51,425 bases of DNA from Spirochaetales bacterium (GTDB lineage Bacteria; Spirochaetota; Spirochaetia; ARS1246), in contig NZCE01000032.1 in assembly GCA_002688185.1 (NCBI GenBank), positions 1 through 51,425 on the forward strand. Direction: 5' to 3'. Under the pieces are notes generated by a model. It worked only from the letters and a program-made list of their open reading frames with translations. It did not search any database and was not told the DNA's origin. The position numbers and the translations under genes were made by a program. Below, one piece after another: positions 44,500-51,425 of this stretch. How positions within the stretch are numbered: the stretch's first letter is position 1; each line of letters opens with the position of its first letter.

Positions 44500-44613
44500 T
44501 TCTAAAAACAGGTTTTGCCTATACATAGATGAAGGATAAAGGTCTTTACGATCTCAGCGTGAGCTCCGCTCGGGCTCTTGCATAGTCGAGAAAGCTCGCA
44601 CCTGTTTTTAGAA
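44500..44613. repeat. Element bounded by 14-bp perfect inverted repeats
   Basis: TTCTAAAAACAGGT (44500-44513) and ACCTGTTTTTAGAA (44600-44613) are exact reverse complements, 86 bp apart. The right half (44550-44613) is homologous to 50341-50413. No coding sequence lies inside and no target-site duplication is visible at the edges. It could be a miniature mobile element or a large stem structure. The rest of the 360-bp gap (44341-44702) holds only this and the tandem array. Confidence 0.6.
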
Positions 44614-44702
44614 ATCATTCGCCGCCGCCATTACGCCCTTTACATATAGTCACGGGAGTGCAAAAATCAGGTGACGCGATTTCGTCACAGTCGGAATATT
44701 CG

Positions 44703-47408
44703 ATGCCAAAGGACAGGCCGATGGACATATTCTCCCCCGGTGCAATAAAAAGCAGTATTGCCAAATCCGATGTAATCTTTGCCCGTGGAGAAAACATCTT
44801 TTTCCTCGGCAATTACACGCTGCGGAACGAAGATGCGGCTGCGGGCCAGTACACATATTCAATCAACGGCAATTATGGTGATTACGCGGTTAGGATAGTG
44901 TTGGCCGGCGCCAAGGTGAAAGCCGAATGCTCATGCCCATTTCCGCATAGCGGATGCAAACACATAGTGGCGGCATGCCTCGATATAGCTCATCGGCAGA
45001 AACGTACACGCACTTTGAAGGACAGCAATCCGGATACGAGTGAGTTTCTGACACCTGAAGAGATCAAGGAACAGGCGTTTGATGCGAGAGAGGAGCGGTC
45101 AAAAAAGGAGGCTATGACATTGGTTCAGGGAGAGACGCTAAAGGGCGCGCACACCGTGAGAAATCATGCCGGCAGGGCCTACACCGTAACCCTATACTCT
45201 CCATCAGAAAAAACAGGCCATTGCACCTGCGCCGATTTTGCCACCAACCATCTGGAAACGTGCAAGCATCTCCTTTTTGCACTCGACCAAATGGCGGGGA
45301 ATAGAGACGTTGCCGCCCAAGCCGAAAAGGAGACGTTCCCGTTTGTACATGTCACCTGGAACTCCCGCCAGCAGGCGCCCGCCTGCCATTATGAGGACAT
45401 CGGTGACCCCGATCTCCTCGATGCCATGAAGAACCTCTTTAATGAACAAGGCATTTACACGAGAAACTCAATCAACCGTCTCTACAAGCTCTATCACACT
45501 TCAGACGGACACGATGCGCTGCAGTTTGACGAATACCTTCTCGAGCGGATGGAAGACATCCTCTACAAAAAGGAGGTTGCCAAACTAGAACGGAACTTTA
45601 GCCCTGATTATTCGTTCCTTAAAACCGATCTCTATCCGTATCAAAAAGATGGCGTTCAATTCGCGGTTTTTAAGAAGTCGGCCATTATTGCCGATGAGAT
45701 GGGCCTTGGAAAGACGATACAGGCTATCACGATTGCACAGCTAAAAAAACAGATTTTTGGATTTACCAAGGTGCTCATCGTATCTCCCGCATCATTAAAG
45801 GATCAGTGGAAGCGGGAGATCGAGAAATTCACCGGCGAAACAGCAATTGTTATCTCCGGAGGCCGAAGAAAACGGCAGCAGATTTACGCCGAGGATACGT
45901 CATATTTTAAAATTACGAATTATGAAGCCGTGCTGCGGGACGTACTATCCATTTCGAGGTGGTCGCCGGACATGATAATTCTTGATGAAGCGCAGCGAAT
46001 AAAGAACTTTGAGACAAAAACCCACCAAGCGCTCATCTCCCTTCCGAGGAATCATTCCCTGGTAATTACCGGCACCCCTCTCGAAAACAAGCTCGAGGAT
46101 ATATACGGCATCATGCAATTCTCCGATCGAACACAGCTGACTCCCCTCTGGGCATTTGCGGCCAATCACCTGAATATGAGTAAAACCAAAAAGAACAAGG
46201 TGCTTGGCTACCGCAATTTACATGCCGTTCATGAAAAGCTTAAAACCGTCGTCATTCGACGCACAAAGGAAGAAGTCTTTGACAGCCTGCCGGATGAAAT
46301 CGTAAATAACTATTATATCGATTTATCGATCGAGCAGAGGGAAATCCACCAGGGCTATTTGACGAGTCTTCTGGCAATTGTCAACAAAAAAGTGCTGACA
46401 CCGATGGATATCAAGCGCATCCAGAAAATTCTTCTGTCGATGAGAATGGTGTGTGACTCTACATACCTGATCGATAAAAAAACCAACATTTCGCCAAAGC
46501 TCGTTGAGCTCGTGGCGATAATCAAAGATTTAGTCGTGGAGAATGGGAGAAAGCTAGTCCTGTTTTCCGAATGGACGTCAATGACATACCTGATCGGCAA
46601 AGTGCTTTCGGACTTGGGTGTAGATTTTGTGGAGTTTACCGGGAAAGTCCCGGTGAATAAGCGCCAACTCCTTATCAATGAGTTTCATGAAAACCCGGAT
46701 TGCAAGGTATTTCTCTCAAGCGACGCCGGAGGCGTGGGGATAAACCTGCAAAATGCCGATTGCGTAATCAACTTCGAGCTGCCTTGGAATCCGGCCAAGC
46801 TCAATCAACGTACTGGCCGGGTAAACAGGCTTGGTCAAAAGAGCAGCAAAATCAATGTGATCAATCTAATCACCAAAAACTCAATTGAAGAGAAGGTTCT
46901 GGCGGGCATAAATCTGAAACAAGAGCTGTTTGATGCCGTTTTGGAGGGCGAAGGCGATGAGGTGGACTTCAGGCAGGAGAATAAAAACAAGTTTGTTAAC
47001 CAGATTCGAGCCATGTTTGGCGAAGATTCAATCGAAACAACACCGGAGCGGCAGGCGCCAATCGAGTTGGATGAGCAAACGCCCCACTACTTAAATCCAA
47101 AAATCCTGGAAGCAAGCGAGACTGAGATAGATGTAGGGACCGAGGAGCCCGATCAGAATGCTTATGAGGCTCTATCTGAGACCACTGAGGAGAAAGGCGG
47201 GCCGCAGAGAACAGGGCGTGGAACAGAAGAAAGCCCCGCCGAGCCGGAACATTTGGAGGCGGTGCTCAATCAAGGCATGGCGTTTTTAAACTCCCTCACC
47301 CAGATGGCGACCGGCAAACCATTGATTCAAGACAGTGAGGAAAATGCCATCGAAATCGATCGGGACACTGGAGAGGTGGTACTCAGGTTCAAACTGCCCG
47401 GCTTTTAA
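44703..47408 (+). CDS. SNF2-family helicase with two SWIM zinc fingers
   Basis: A DEAD/SNF2 ATPase of about 901 residues. Two CxCxnCxH SWIM motifs precede the helicase: C76/C78/C85/H87 and C174/C176/C187/H189. Helicase motifs are complete: DEMGLGKT (I), DEAQRIKN (II), GTPLENKLEDIY (III), then VFLSSDAGGVGINLQ and NQRTGRVNRLGQ (V and VI). A C-terminal acidic extension of ~150 residues follows. Likely an ATP-dependent DNA translocase that remodels nucleoprotein; its role is unknown. The start is uncertain (GTG 44658, ATG 44703 or ATG 44721), and none has a strong ribosome site. Confidence 0.87.
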   Translation: MPKDRPMDIFSPGAIKSSIAKSDVIFARGENIFFLGNYTLRNEDAAAGQYTYSINGNYGDYAVRIVLAGAKVKAECSCPFPHSGCKHIVAACLDIAHRQKRTRTLKDSNPDTSEFLTPEEIKEQAFDAREERSKKEAMTLVQGETLKGAHTVRNHAGRAYTVTLYSPSEKTGHCTCADFATNHLETCKHLLFALDQMAGNRDVAAQAEKETFPFVHVTWNSRQQAPACHYEDIGDPDLLDAMKNLFNEQGIYTRNSINRLYKLYHTSDGHDALQFDEYLLERMEDILYKKEVAKLERNFSPDYSFLKTDLYPYQKDGVQFAVFKKSAIIADEMGLGKTIQAITIAQLKKQIFGFTKVLIVSPASLKDQWKREIEKFTGETAIVISGGRRKRQQIYAEDTSYFKITNYEAVLRDVLSISRWSPDMIILDEAQRIKNFETKTHQALISLPRNHSLVITGTPLENKLEDIYGIMQFSDRTQLTPLWAFAANHLNMSKTKKNKVLGYRNLHAVHEKLKTVVIRRTKEEVFDSLPDEIVNNYYIDLSIEQREIHQGYLTSLLAIVNKKVLTPMDIKRIQKILLSMRMVCDSTYLIDKKTNISPKLVELVAIIKDLVVENGRKLVLFSEWTSMTYLIGKVLSDLGVDFVEFTGKVPVNKRQLLINEFHENPDCKVFLSSDAGGVGINLQNADCVINFELPWNPAKLNQRTGRVNRLGQKSSKINVINLITKNSIEEKVLAGINLKQELFDAVLEGEGDEVDFRQENKNKFVNQIRAMFGEDSIETTPERQAPIELDEQTPHYLNPKILEASETEIDVGTEEPDQNAYEALSETTEEKGGPQRTGRGTEESPAEPEHLEAVLNQGMAFLNSLTQMATGKPLIQDSEENAIEIDRDTGEVVLRFKLPGF

Positions 47409-47472
47409 CATTGCGGCACGGCGAGCCGTTCGGCGTGCCATTGGAGCTCCCAGTGCCAAAAAGGACATACAA

Positions 47473-48069
47473 GTGGGCGACATCTCCTATAATGATTCCT
47501 ATAAGCTGGCCGTGAGGCGGCTGCAGTCCTTGAGGGATCTCGAGGCCGCGGCTAAACGGTGTTCAGTGATCCTCGACGGCAAGGTCTTTATTGTGCCGTA
47601 TCTGCAGAAAGAATATCGTTTGGACACAGCATCGGGCAACATAGAACCGGACGATCTGAATCTTGAAGAACAGATCCTCATCTTTCACTACCTCGTGTCC
47701 ACGGCCCCTGCAGATGACAATCCCGAGCTTGTCACGTTCGCCGGACTCCCGGGCGGCATGTTTTATTATCCTACTTATCGAAAACGGGGCCCAAATCGAG
47801 TGCTGAAGGCTTTTGGCAATGATCCCGACGCTTTTTTTTCCGCCGCTGAAAGATCCGGAGGTCGGAAGACGTCATTTGGCGATGCCTCTGCTTCAATCCG
47901 GGTGCTACCGGAGATCGAGTTTACCGTAGTTCTCCATTTAGGCGATGAAGAGTTTCCTCCTGAAGCTCAGTTTCTCCTCCGGAAGGATATCACAGCCTTT
48001 CTGCCCCTCGAGGACGTTGCGGTGCTCGGTGGGATTATCGCCGCTCGATTGCAGCGCGCGGCCGGTTGA
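47473..48069 (+). CDS. DUF3786 domain protein
   Basis: A protein of about 198 residues matching, from memory, the DUF3786 family: LNLEEQILIFHYLV, LPGGMFYYPTY, and LHLGDEEFPPEAQFLLRKDITAFLPLEDVAVLGGIIAARL. Members are common in anaerobes that use corrinoid or acetyl-CoA pathways; the function is not established. I chose GTG 47473, with AGGA 7 nt upstream. A longer reading overlapping the helicase gene starts in sequence that looks like a shadow of that gene. No cysteine-rich extension is present. It is probably co-transcribed with the helicase (64-bp gap). Confidence 0.75.
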   Translation: MGDISYNDSYKLAVRRLQSLRDLEAAAKRCSVILDGKVFIVPYLQKEYRLDTASGNIEPDDLNLEEQILIFHYLVSTAPADDNPELVTFAGLPGGMFYYPTYRKRGPNRVLKAFGNDPDAFFSAAERSGGRKTSFGDASASIRVLPEIEFTVVLHLGDEEFPPEAQFLLRKDITAFLPLEDVAVLGGIIAARLQRAAG

Positions 48070-48092
48070 CGCGGTTTGGTGCCGGTTGGTAT

Positions 48093-49085
48093 CTAGTGAA
48101 TGCGCCCCGGGGCCTGCCACATGTCCGCATGAGCGCCAAAAGCGGCCTTTAGATCTTCCGTTGCCTCAGTCAGAGTGGACCACAGGTTGTCAGGGACCAT
48201 CATGTCTGCTATGGCTGCGTTTTGTTTTACCTGATCGGGTTTTCCCGCCCCGGCAAGTACCGACGTAACCTGCGGCCGATTCATTACCCATCCAAATGAA
48301 GCTTCTACCATTGAAACCCCAGCCTCTCCGCAGATAGCTTTAATCCGTTTTAATGTTTCCGATGTCAGCGCCTCTTGACCATCTTGACCGTGGCGGACAT
48401 CCGGTCGACGGCTTGCGAAATGCAACGATCGAGCCCGGCCGTCGGGGAACTCATCAAGGCTTCCATATTTGCCGGAGAGTAGCCCGTGGACCAACGAGCT
48501 GTAGGTCAGTATGCCGATATTATTGTCCCTGCATTTTGGAACGATCTCATGCTCAATTCCCCGCCAGAGCAGGCTGTAGCAAAGCTGGTTTGTTGCGACA
48601 GCGCCTGACGGGAGCAGCCCTGAAAGATCCTGCGCGCCAAAGTTACAGACTGAAAAGTGCCGAATTTTACCATTCTCCACGAGGCGCTCCACGCCTTCGA
48701 ATATCGTATCCCCATCAGCCATTTCCGGACGAGGCCAATGGAGTTGATAAATATCGATATAATCCGTCTTGAGCCGTTTAAGGCTTTTGTCACATGCCGA
48801 CTCGAGCTCATTGGGCGCGAATGTAGGGCCGCTCGACTTTGTAGCAATTATCGCCTGCCCTCGTTTCCCCTTGAGCGCCTTGCCAAGTACTTCCTCCGAT
48901 CTGCCGGCACCGTACCCTTCCGCCGTATCGAACAGGGTAATCCCAAGATCCAACGCCGCGTGTACCGTCTGAATGTTCGCCTTCTCTTCTTGATCTCCCC
49001 ACATCGCGCCGCCGGCGAACTGCCAACAGCCTAAAGCAATGGTGGACACCTTTATTCCCGATGGAGAAACGGTTCTATATTGCAT
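48093..49085 (-). CDS. Aldo/keto reductase (third copy)
   Basis: A 330-residue AKR: LGCWQFAGG, TLFDTAEGYGAGRSEEVLG with Asp/Tyr, Lys in AIIATKSSG, and His in DIYQLHWPRPE. SVLAGAGKPDQVKQN is the NADP phosphate site. It converges with the DUF3786 gene. It is distinct from the two AKR genes at 8.7-10.8 kb, and no duplication is evident. Substrate unknown. Confidence 0.92.
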   Translation of the reverse strand: MQYRTVSPSGIKVSTIALGCWQFAGGAMWGDQEEKANIQTVHAALDLGITLFDTAEGYGAGRSEEVLGKALKGKRGQAIIATKSSGPTFAPNELESACDKSLKRLKTDYIDIYQLHWPRPEMADGDTIFEGVERLVENGKIRHFSVCNFGAQDLSGLLPSGAVATNQLCYSLLWRGIEHEIVPKCRDNNIGILTYSSLVHGLLSGKYGSLDEFPDGRARSLHFASRRPDVRHGQDGQEALTSETLKRIKAICGEAGVSMVEASFGWVMNRPQVTSVLAGAGKPDQVKQNAAIADMMVPDNLWSTLTEATEDLKAAFGAHADMWQAPGRIH

Positions 49086-49176
49086 CTAGTCCCTCAGTGT
49101 TATAGCCGCATGGTACCACATTTCACATGGCGGTAGAAGCATCAAATCGCCATAAATGCTCCACTAAACAGCGGCC

Positions 49177-49204
49177 GGCTTGGCGCCCCCGGCTTGGCGC
49201 CCCC
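49177..49204. repeat. 14-bp tandem duplication
   Basis: GGCTTGGCGCCCCC occurs twice in direct succession, followed by a partial third (GGC), upstream of the dnaJ-like promoter. Confidence 0.85.
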
Positions 49205-49217
49205 GGCGTTGTGCAAG

Positions 49218-49247
49218 TTGCTGTATGGGCCGGATAGGATATATATT
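49218..49247 (+). promoter_or_regulatory. Possible sigma-70 promoter of the dnaJ-like gene
   Basis: TTGCTG (49218-49223), an 18-nt spacer and TATATT (49242-49247). A perfect CTCTTAAGAG palindrome follows at about 49258-49267. The -35 match is imperfect. Confidence 0.42.
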
Positions 49248-49298
49248 AGTGGCAAGTTCTCTTAAGAGCTCATTTTTCGAATTAGTAGGTTGATACGG

Positions 49299-50327
49299 AT
49301 GGCGGTGAAATATCAGGATTATTACGAAATCCTTGGCGTGGCGAGGGATTCGACACAGGAACAGATACAGAGCACGTATAGAAAACTCGCCAGAAAATAT
49401 CACCCGGACATCAATAAAAATAAGGGGGCTGAAGACAAGTTCAAACAGATTGGCGAAGCATATGAAGTACTTGGAGACGCGGAAAAGCGCAAAAAATACG
49501 ATCAGCTCGGTAGAGATTGGCAAATGGGGGAGGATTTTTCTCCGCCACCCGGTTTTGATTTTCGCACGTCCGGCTCTCGACGTCCGGCACAGAATGGTTT
49601 TAGTTTTGGATCCGGCAGCTTTGGGGATACAGGCTTTAGCGACTTTTTTGAAACCCTTTTCGGCGGATTCGGCAGAACGCAGGGCAAATCAAGAAAGGAA
49701 GCCGGAGCGGACGATGTGTTTTCAGGGGTTTTCGGCCAAGACGGACAGGATCATAAAACGGATCTCACCATATCTCTTGAAGATGCTTTCAAGGGCGGAA
49801 AAAAAAGTATCTCGCTAAAAACCGTAATTACAGAAGGTGACGGCCGGTCTCGCTCGATTGCCAAGACCTATGAAGTTACCATTCCAAAAGGTGTAACTGA
49901 TGGAAAAAGGCTCAGGTTGAGCGGTCAAGGTGGAGAAGCCTCAGGAAGGGGCAAACCCGGAGATCTGTATCTTACCATCCGCATCGCACAACATCCGAGA
50001 TTTAGCATCAGAGGACCCAATCTTGAGACTGATGTCCTCATCACCCCATGGGAGGCCGCCCTTGGGGCCAAAGTGACTATTCCACTCGTGGTTGGTAATG
50101 CACAGATAGATCTCCCGGCAGGTATCGGCAACGGAAAAAAAATTCGCGTAAAAGGGAAGGGATTGCGAGATGGTGGAAAGAATGACGGCGGTGCGCGCAC
50201 CGGCGATCCGCGCACCGGTGATCTTTACGCGGTAATTAAAATCGTGGTTCCAGAACGACTGACAAAAAAGGAACGTGAGCTCTTTGAGGAGCTTTCCCGA
50301 GTATCAAAATTTAATCCAAGACACTGA
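49299..50327 (+). CDS. CbpA-type DnaJ chaperone (J protein without zinc finger)
   Basis: A 342-residue co-chaperone. The J domain is residues 1-70 with YHPDIN (the HPD motif that triggers DnaK ATPase). A G/F-rich region follows ([26 protein letters not shown]). Two beta-rich peptide-binding C-terminal domains come next ([41 protein letters not shown]). There is no CxxCxGxG zinc domain, so it is the CbpA/DnaJ class B type. Near the end a 15-bp in-frame duplication (50196-50225) gives [10 protein letters not shown]. The ATG at 49299 is preferred; an AGG lies 10 nt upstream. Confidence 0.92.
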   Translation: MAVKYQDYYEILGVARDSTQEQIQSTYRKLARKYHPDINKNKGAEDKFKQIGEAYEVLGDAEKRKKYDQLGRDWQMGEDFSPPPGFDFRTSGSRRPAQNGFSFGSGSFGDTGFSDFFETLFGGFGRTQGKSRKEAGADDVFSGVFGQDGQDHKTDLTISLEDAFKGGKKSISLKTVITEGDGRSRSIAKTYEVTIPKGVTDGKRLRLSGQGGEASGRGKPGDLYLTIRIAQHPRFSIRGPNLETDVLITPWEAALGAKVTIPLVVGNAQIDLPAGIGNGKKIRVKGKGLRDGGKNDGGARTGDPRTGDLYAVIKIVVPERLTKKERELFEELSRVSKFNPRH

Positions 50328-50340
50328 CGCCATAGCTTTG

Positions 50341-50416
50341 GAGCTTTGCGTGGGCTCCGCCCGGGGCCGCCGTGGATCTTCTGGTATCGAAAAAGATTGC
50401 ACCTGCTTTGAGAAAG
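50341..50416. repeat. Second copy of a dispersed imperfect repeat
   Basis: It aligns with 44550-44616: about 20 of 25 bases in the first block (GCGTGRGCTCCGCYCGGG core), then 22 of 27 in the second (core GCACCTGYTTTNAGAAA), with a 10-base longer middle. It sits just after the dnaJ-like stop. Confidence 0.6.
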
Positions 50417-50438
50417 CGCACCCGAAGCAAGAGCGGAT

Positions 50439-50467
50439 TTGACAACGCGTCCCCGTAAGCTTATGAT
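50439..50467 (+). promoter_or_regulatory. Strong sigma-70 promoter of the BON-like gene
   Basis: Perfect TTGACA (50439-50444), a 17-nt spacer and TATGAT (50462-50467). Transcription should start near 50474, leaving a ~115-nt leader that contains a GGGG...CCCC hairpin. Confidence 0.72.
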
Positions 50468-50590
50468 TCTTATAGAACTACAACATGAGCGCAACTCCAA
50501 TCTCGAGCAAAATCGAAATCTGCCGCTCCGGATTTCGAATTGCTGTCGGGCAACAAAGGGGGAATCCCCACATAGGTAGGAGGGTAGCAT

Positions 50591-50830
50591 ATGTTAAGTG
50601 CCGATCAAGCCGCCAATGAGATAAAACGAATCATTAATGATGATCCAACTATTTCAGAGGCCCGACACATCACCGTCACCGCCTTCAGAAAAGGATTTAT
50701 CAAAAAAAAGGAATCGATTCATCTGGACGGCTCGGTTCACAACAATATCGATAGAAAAAAGGCGGAGGACATCGCTCGTCAGTATTCCGGCCGGCGCGAG
50801 CTTGTGAATGGCATCCATATAGTTGAATGA
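50591..50830 (+). CDS. Small BON-like domain protein
   Basis: A 79-residue protein, with no signal peptide or membrane helix. The pattern (HITVTAFRKGFIKKKESIHLDGSVHNNIDRKKAEDIA, then ELVNGIHIVE) fits a single BON-type alpha/beta fold, in which the end strand carries the V-N-x-I-x-V signature. GGAGG lies 7 nt before the ATG, and a near-consensus promoter is upstream. BON domains bind lipids or ligands in other proteins; here the role is unknown. The domain call is by eye and uncertain. Confidence 0.65.
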   Translation: MLSADQAANEIKRIINDDPTISEARHITVTAFRKGFIKKKESIHLDGSVHNNIDRKKAEDIARQYSGRRELVNGIHIVE

Positions 50831-50880
50831 CACGATCGAGCTGAACGACAGATGGAATTTCGGTTAATTTCCGATAAAAA

Positions 50881-50909
50881 TTGACAAAGCATGACCCTTG
50901 GGCTAAATT
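50881..50909 (+). promoter_or_regulatory. Strong sigma-70 promoter with no full-size gene behind it
   Basis: Perfect TTGACA (50881-50886), a 17-nt spacer and TAAATT (50904-50909). Nothing longer than an 11-codon ORF lies between it and the terminator at 51170. Confidence 0.68.
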
Positions 50910-50943
50910 TGTTATTGAACTTCATGTGATGGGGAGGTCATAC

Positions 50944-50979
50944 ATGACGGACCCGCCAGTCGGGTTTTTCCACTCCTGA
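50944..50979 (+). CDS. Eleven-codon leader ORF
   Basis: It encodes MTDPPVGFFHS with a TGA stop. GGGGAGG (50931-50937) lies 6 nt before the ATG, an ideal ribosome site. The stop codon falls inside the loop-proximal part of the 50965-50997 hairpin, so translating ribosomes would melt it. No run of one amino acid that would mark a classic attenuator is present. Confidence 0.45.
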   Translation: MTDPPVGFFHS

Positions 50980-50997
50980 ACTTCGGGAGTGGAAAAA
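50965..50997. repeat. Perfect 12-bp hairpin with T/A-flanked stem
   Basis: TTTTTCCACTCC (50965-50976) and GGAGTGGAAAAA (50986-50997), extended by a U-G and a G-C pair to a 5-nt loop. As DNA it looks like a bidirectional terminator, with an A tract after the plus-strand stem and a T tract before it. Confidence 0.85.
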
Positions 50998-51145
50998 ATG
51001 TGAGTTTTGCGCGAGGTTGTCCGTGGCTTTCTATAGGGCACGGCAATCACTAAAGCGGAAGGCGTTTGATAATTACCCGGGGCTCAGTTCCCCACATAGC
51101 GAAAGTTGGAGTGCAAATTGAGCGATTTCCTCCACTCTTTCTAAA

Positions 51146-51170
51146 AGCCGGCAACAGCCGGCTTTTTTTT
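51146..51170 (+). terminator. Rho-independent terminator
   Basis: Stem AGCCGGC (51146-51152), loop AACA, GCCGGCT (51157-51163), with the final stem base opening an eight-T tract (51163-51170). It closes the transcript that starts near 50916. Confidence 0.92.
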
Positions 51171-51232
51171 ATGAATCGATTCCGGTATGGGTCCTTGCGT
51201 GGTACGTTTGTAGAAGCCGAGTTAATCTGTTA

Positions 51233-51248
51233 CATTAGGCACCTAATG
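51233..51248. promoter_or_regulatory. 16-bp palindrome, possible operator
   Basis: CATTAGG-CA-CCTAATG is a perfect inverted repeat 10 bp before the start of the damaged HDOD gene. Its short, centrally spaced form is typical of a dimeric repressor site. The regulator is unknown. Confidence 0.5.
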
Positions 51249-51258
51249 AGCCACGTAA

Positions 51259-51425
51259 ATGATTGATTACTCGAAGTTGCTGAAAGACATGCCGGTCATC
51301 CCCGGAGTCGCGACAAAAATAATGAATGACTCCCCTGCAAAAAGCCCATCGCTGAAAAGGGTGAATTTCCCGCCGAGGACCAGCATGGTATGATTTGTAG
51401 CGGCTCAGCTGCAAGCTTCCTATTA
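51259..51425 (+). pseudogene. Start of an HDOD-domain gene, damaged or misread, cut by the window end
   Basis: From ATG 51259 the reading MIDYSKLLKDMPVIPGVATK-IMN, then SPSLKRV, resembles the N-terminus of HDOD signalling domains (cell-cycle and chemotaxis-type output proteins). The frame then meets TGA at 51389. If a few single bases are added or removed after ~51356, an HDOD-like continuation appears (EDQ.GMIC..AAQLA.S.Y). Several frame changes within 70 bases point to poor sequence near a contig end or to gene decay. Confidence 0.42.

Larger units (their letters stand above)
50916..51170 (+). ncRNA. Candidate short structured transcript (about 255 nt)
   Basis: Bounded by a strong promoter and an intrinsic terminator. 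It contains a 12-bp hairpin (50965-50997), a CCGTG...CACGG hairpin near 51030-51052, a GGGG...CCCC hairpin near 51080-51093, and a terminator stem. GAGTGGA at 50987-50993 can pair with TCCACTC either at 50969-50975 or at 51131-51137. It matches no known RNA family that I recognise. Apart from the mini-ORF and the structures listed, the ~600 bp at the right end of the window hold no credible intact gene. Confidence 0.45.

Noticed and set aside
51066..51266. 66-codon ORF on the plus strand
   Set aside because: It runs through the perfect intrinsic terminator at 51146-51170 and has no ribosome site or recognisable sequence.
1..51425. tRNA, rRNA, transposase or prophage genes
   Set aside because: No cloverleaf, rRNA core, transposase motif or phage structural gene was recognised in the window by eye. 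A covariance-model scan would be needed to exclude small RNAs fully.

Overview
The window looks like the chromosome of an anaerobic, probably acetogenic, Gram-negative-type bacterium of about 50% G+C. The case for this is a near-complete carbonyl branch of the Wood-Ljungdahl pathway (CODH, acetyl-CoA synthase, corrinoid protein, methyltransferase and their maturation factors), a small predicted outer-membrane protein with a signal peptide, and many Fe-S proteins with no oxygen-respiration genes. The ParC/ParE pair resembles, from memory, the short topoisomerase IV type of Spirochaetota, so an acetogenic spirochaete-like host is my best guess. That assignment is an inference and was not tested by any search. 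Housekeeping-type promoters of the form TTGACA-17/18-TATAAT are easy to find in front of several genes.

Layout. 0.1-2.2 kb: an ECF sigma/anti-sigma pair and a divergent outer-membrane-type protein ending in a strong terminator. 2.3-5.7 kb (minus strand): a CPA2 cation/proton antiporter paired with a PTS EIIA-like regulator, then an Eis-like acetyltransferase. 5.8-8.5 kb: a three-gene ABC-2 exporter. 8.7-10.8 kb: two aldo/keto reductases. 10.8-16.0 kb (minus): a GT28-type glycosyltransferase and topoisomerase IV (parC, parE). 16.2-22.0 kb: a CPBP membrane protein, then a minus-strand operon of KtrB, KtrA, a PAS membrane protein, an epimerase and an SDR. 22.2-27.0 kb: LapA-like and GNAT proteins, a GpsA-like dehydrogenase with an FGGY kinase, and a coiled-coil protein.

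27.2-42.8 kb is the core of the window, a 15.6-kb same-strand block: cooC, cooS, cooF, a broken SpoIIE-family phosphatase gene, nuoE, nuoF, a HoxU-like 2Fe-2S/4Fe-4S protein, acsB, acsC, acsV, a second cooC-type ATPase, acsD and acsE, closed by a rho-independent terminator. CODH is placed with an NADH-dehydrogenase-like flavoprotein module of the kind usually seen with [FeFe]-hydrogenases, but no hydrogenase H-cluster subunit is present. The simplest reading is an enzyme system linking CO/CO2 and ferredoxin-level electrons to NAD(P)H, feeding CO to acetyl-CoA synthase. A 257-nt leader with mutually exclusive helices lies between a good promoter and cooS. The methyl-branch enzymes (Fhs, FolD, MetF, formate dehydrogenase) are not in the window.

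42.8-51.4 kb is accessory: a frameshifted phytoene-desaturase-like gene, short GC-rich tandem repeats, a dispersed imperfect repeat, an SNF2 helicase with two SWIM fingers, a DUF3786 protein, a third aldo/keto reductase, a CbpA-type DnaJ protein, a small BON-like protein, a possible short structured transcript, and a damaged HDOD gene start at the very end. No rRNA, tRNA, CRISPR array or transposase was found.
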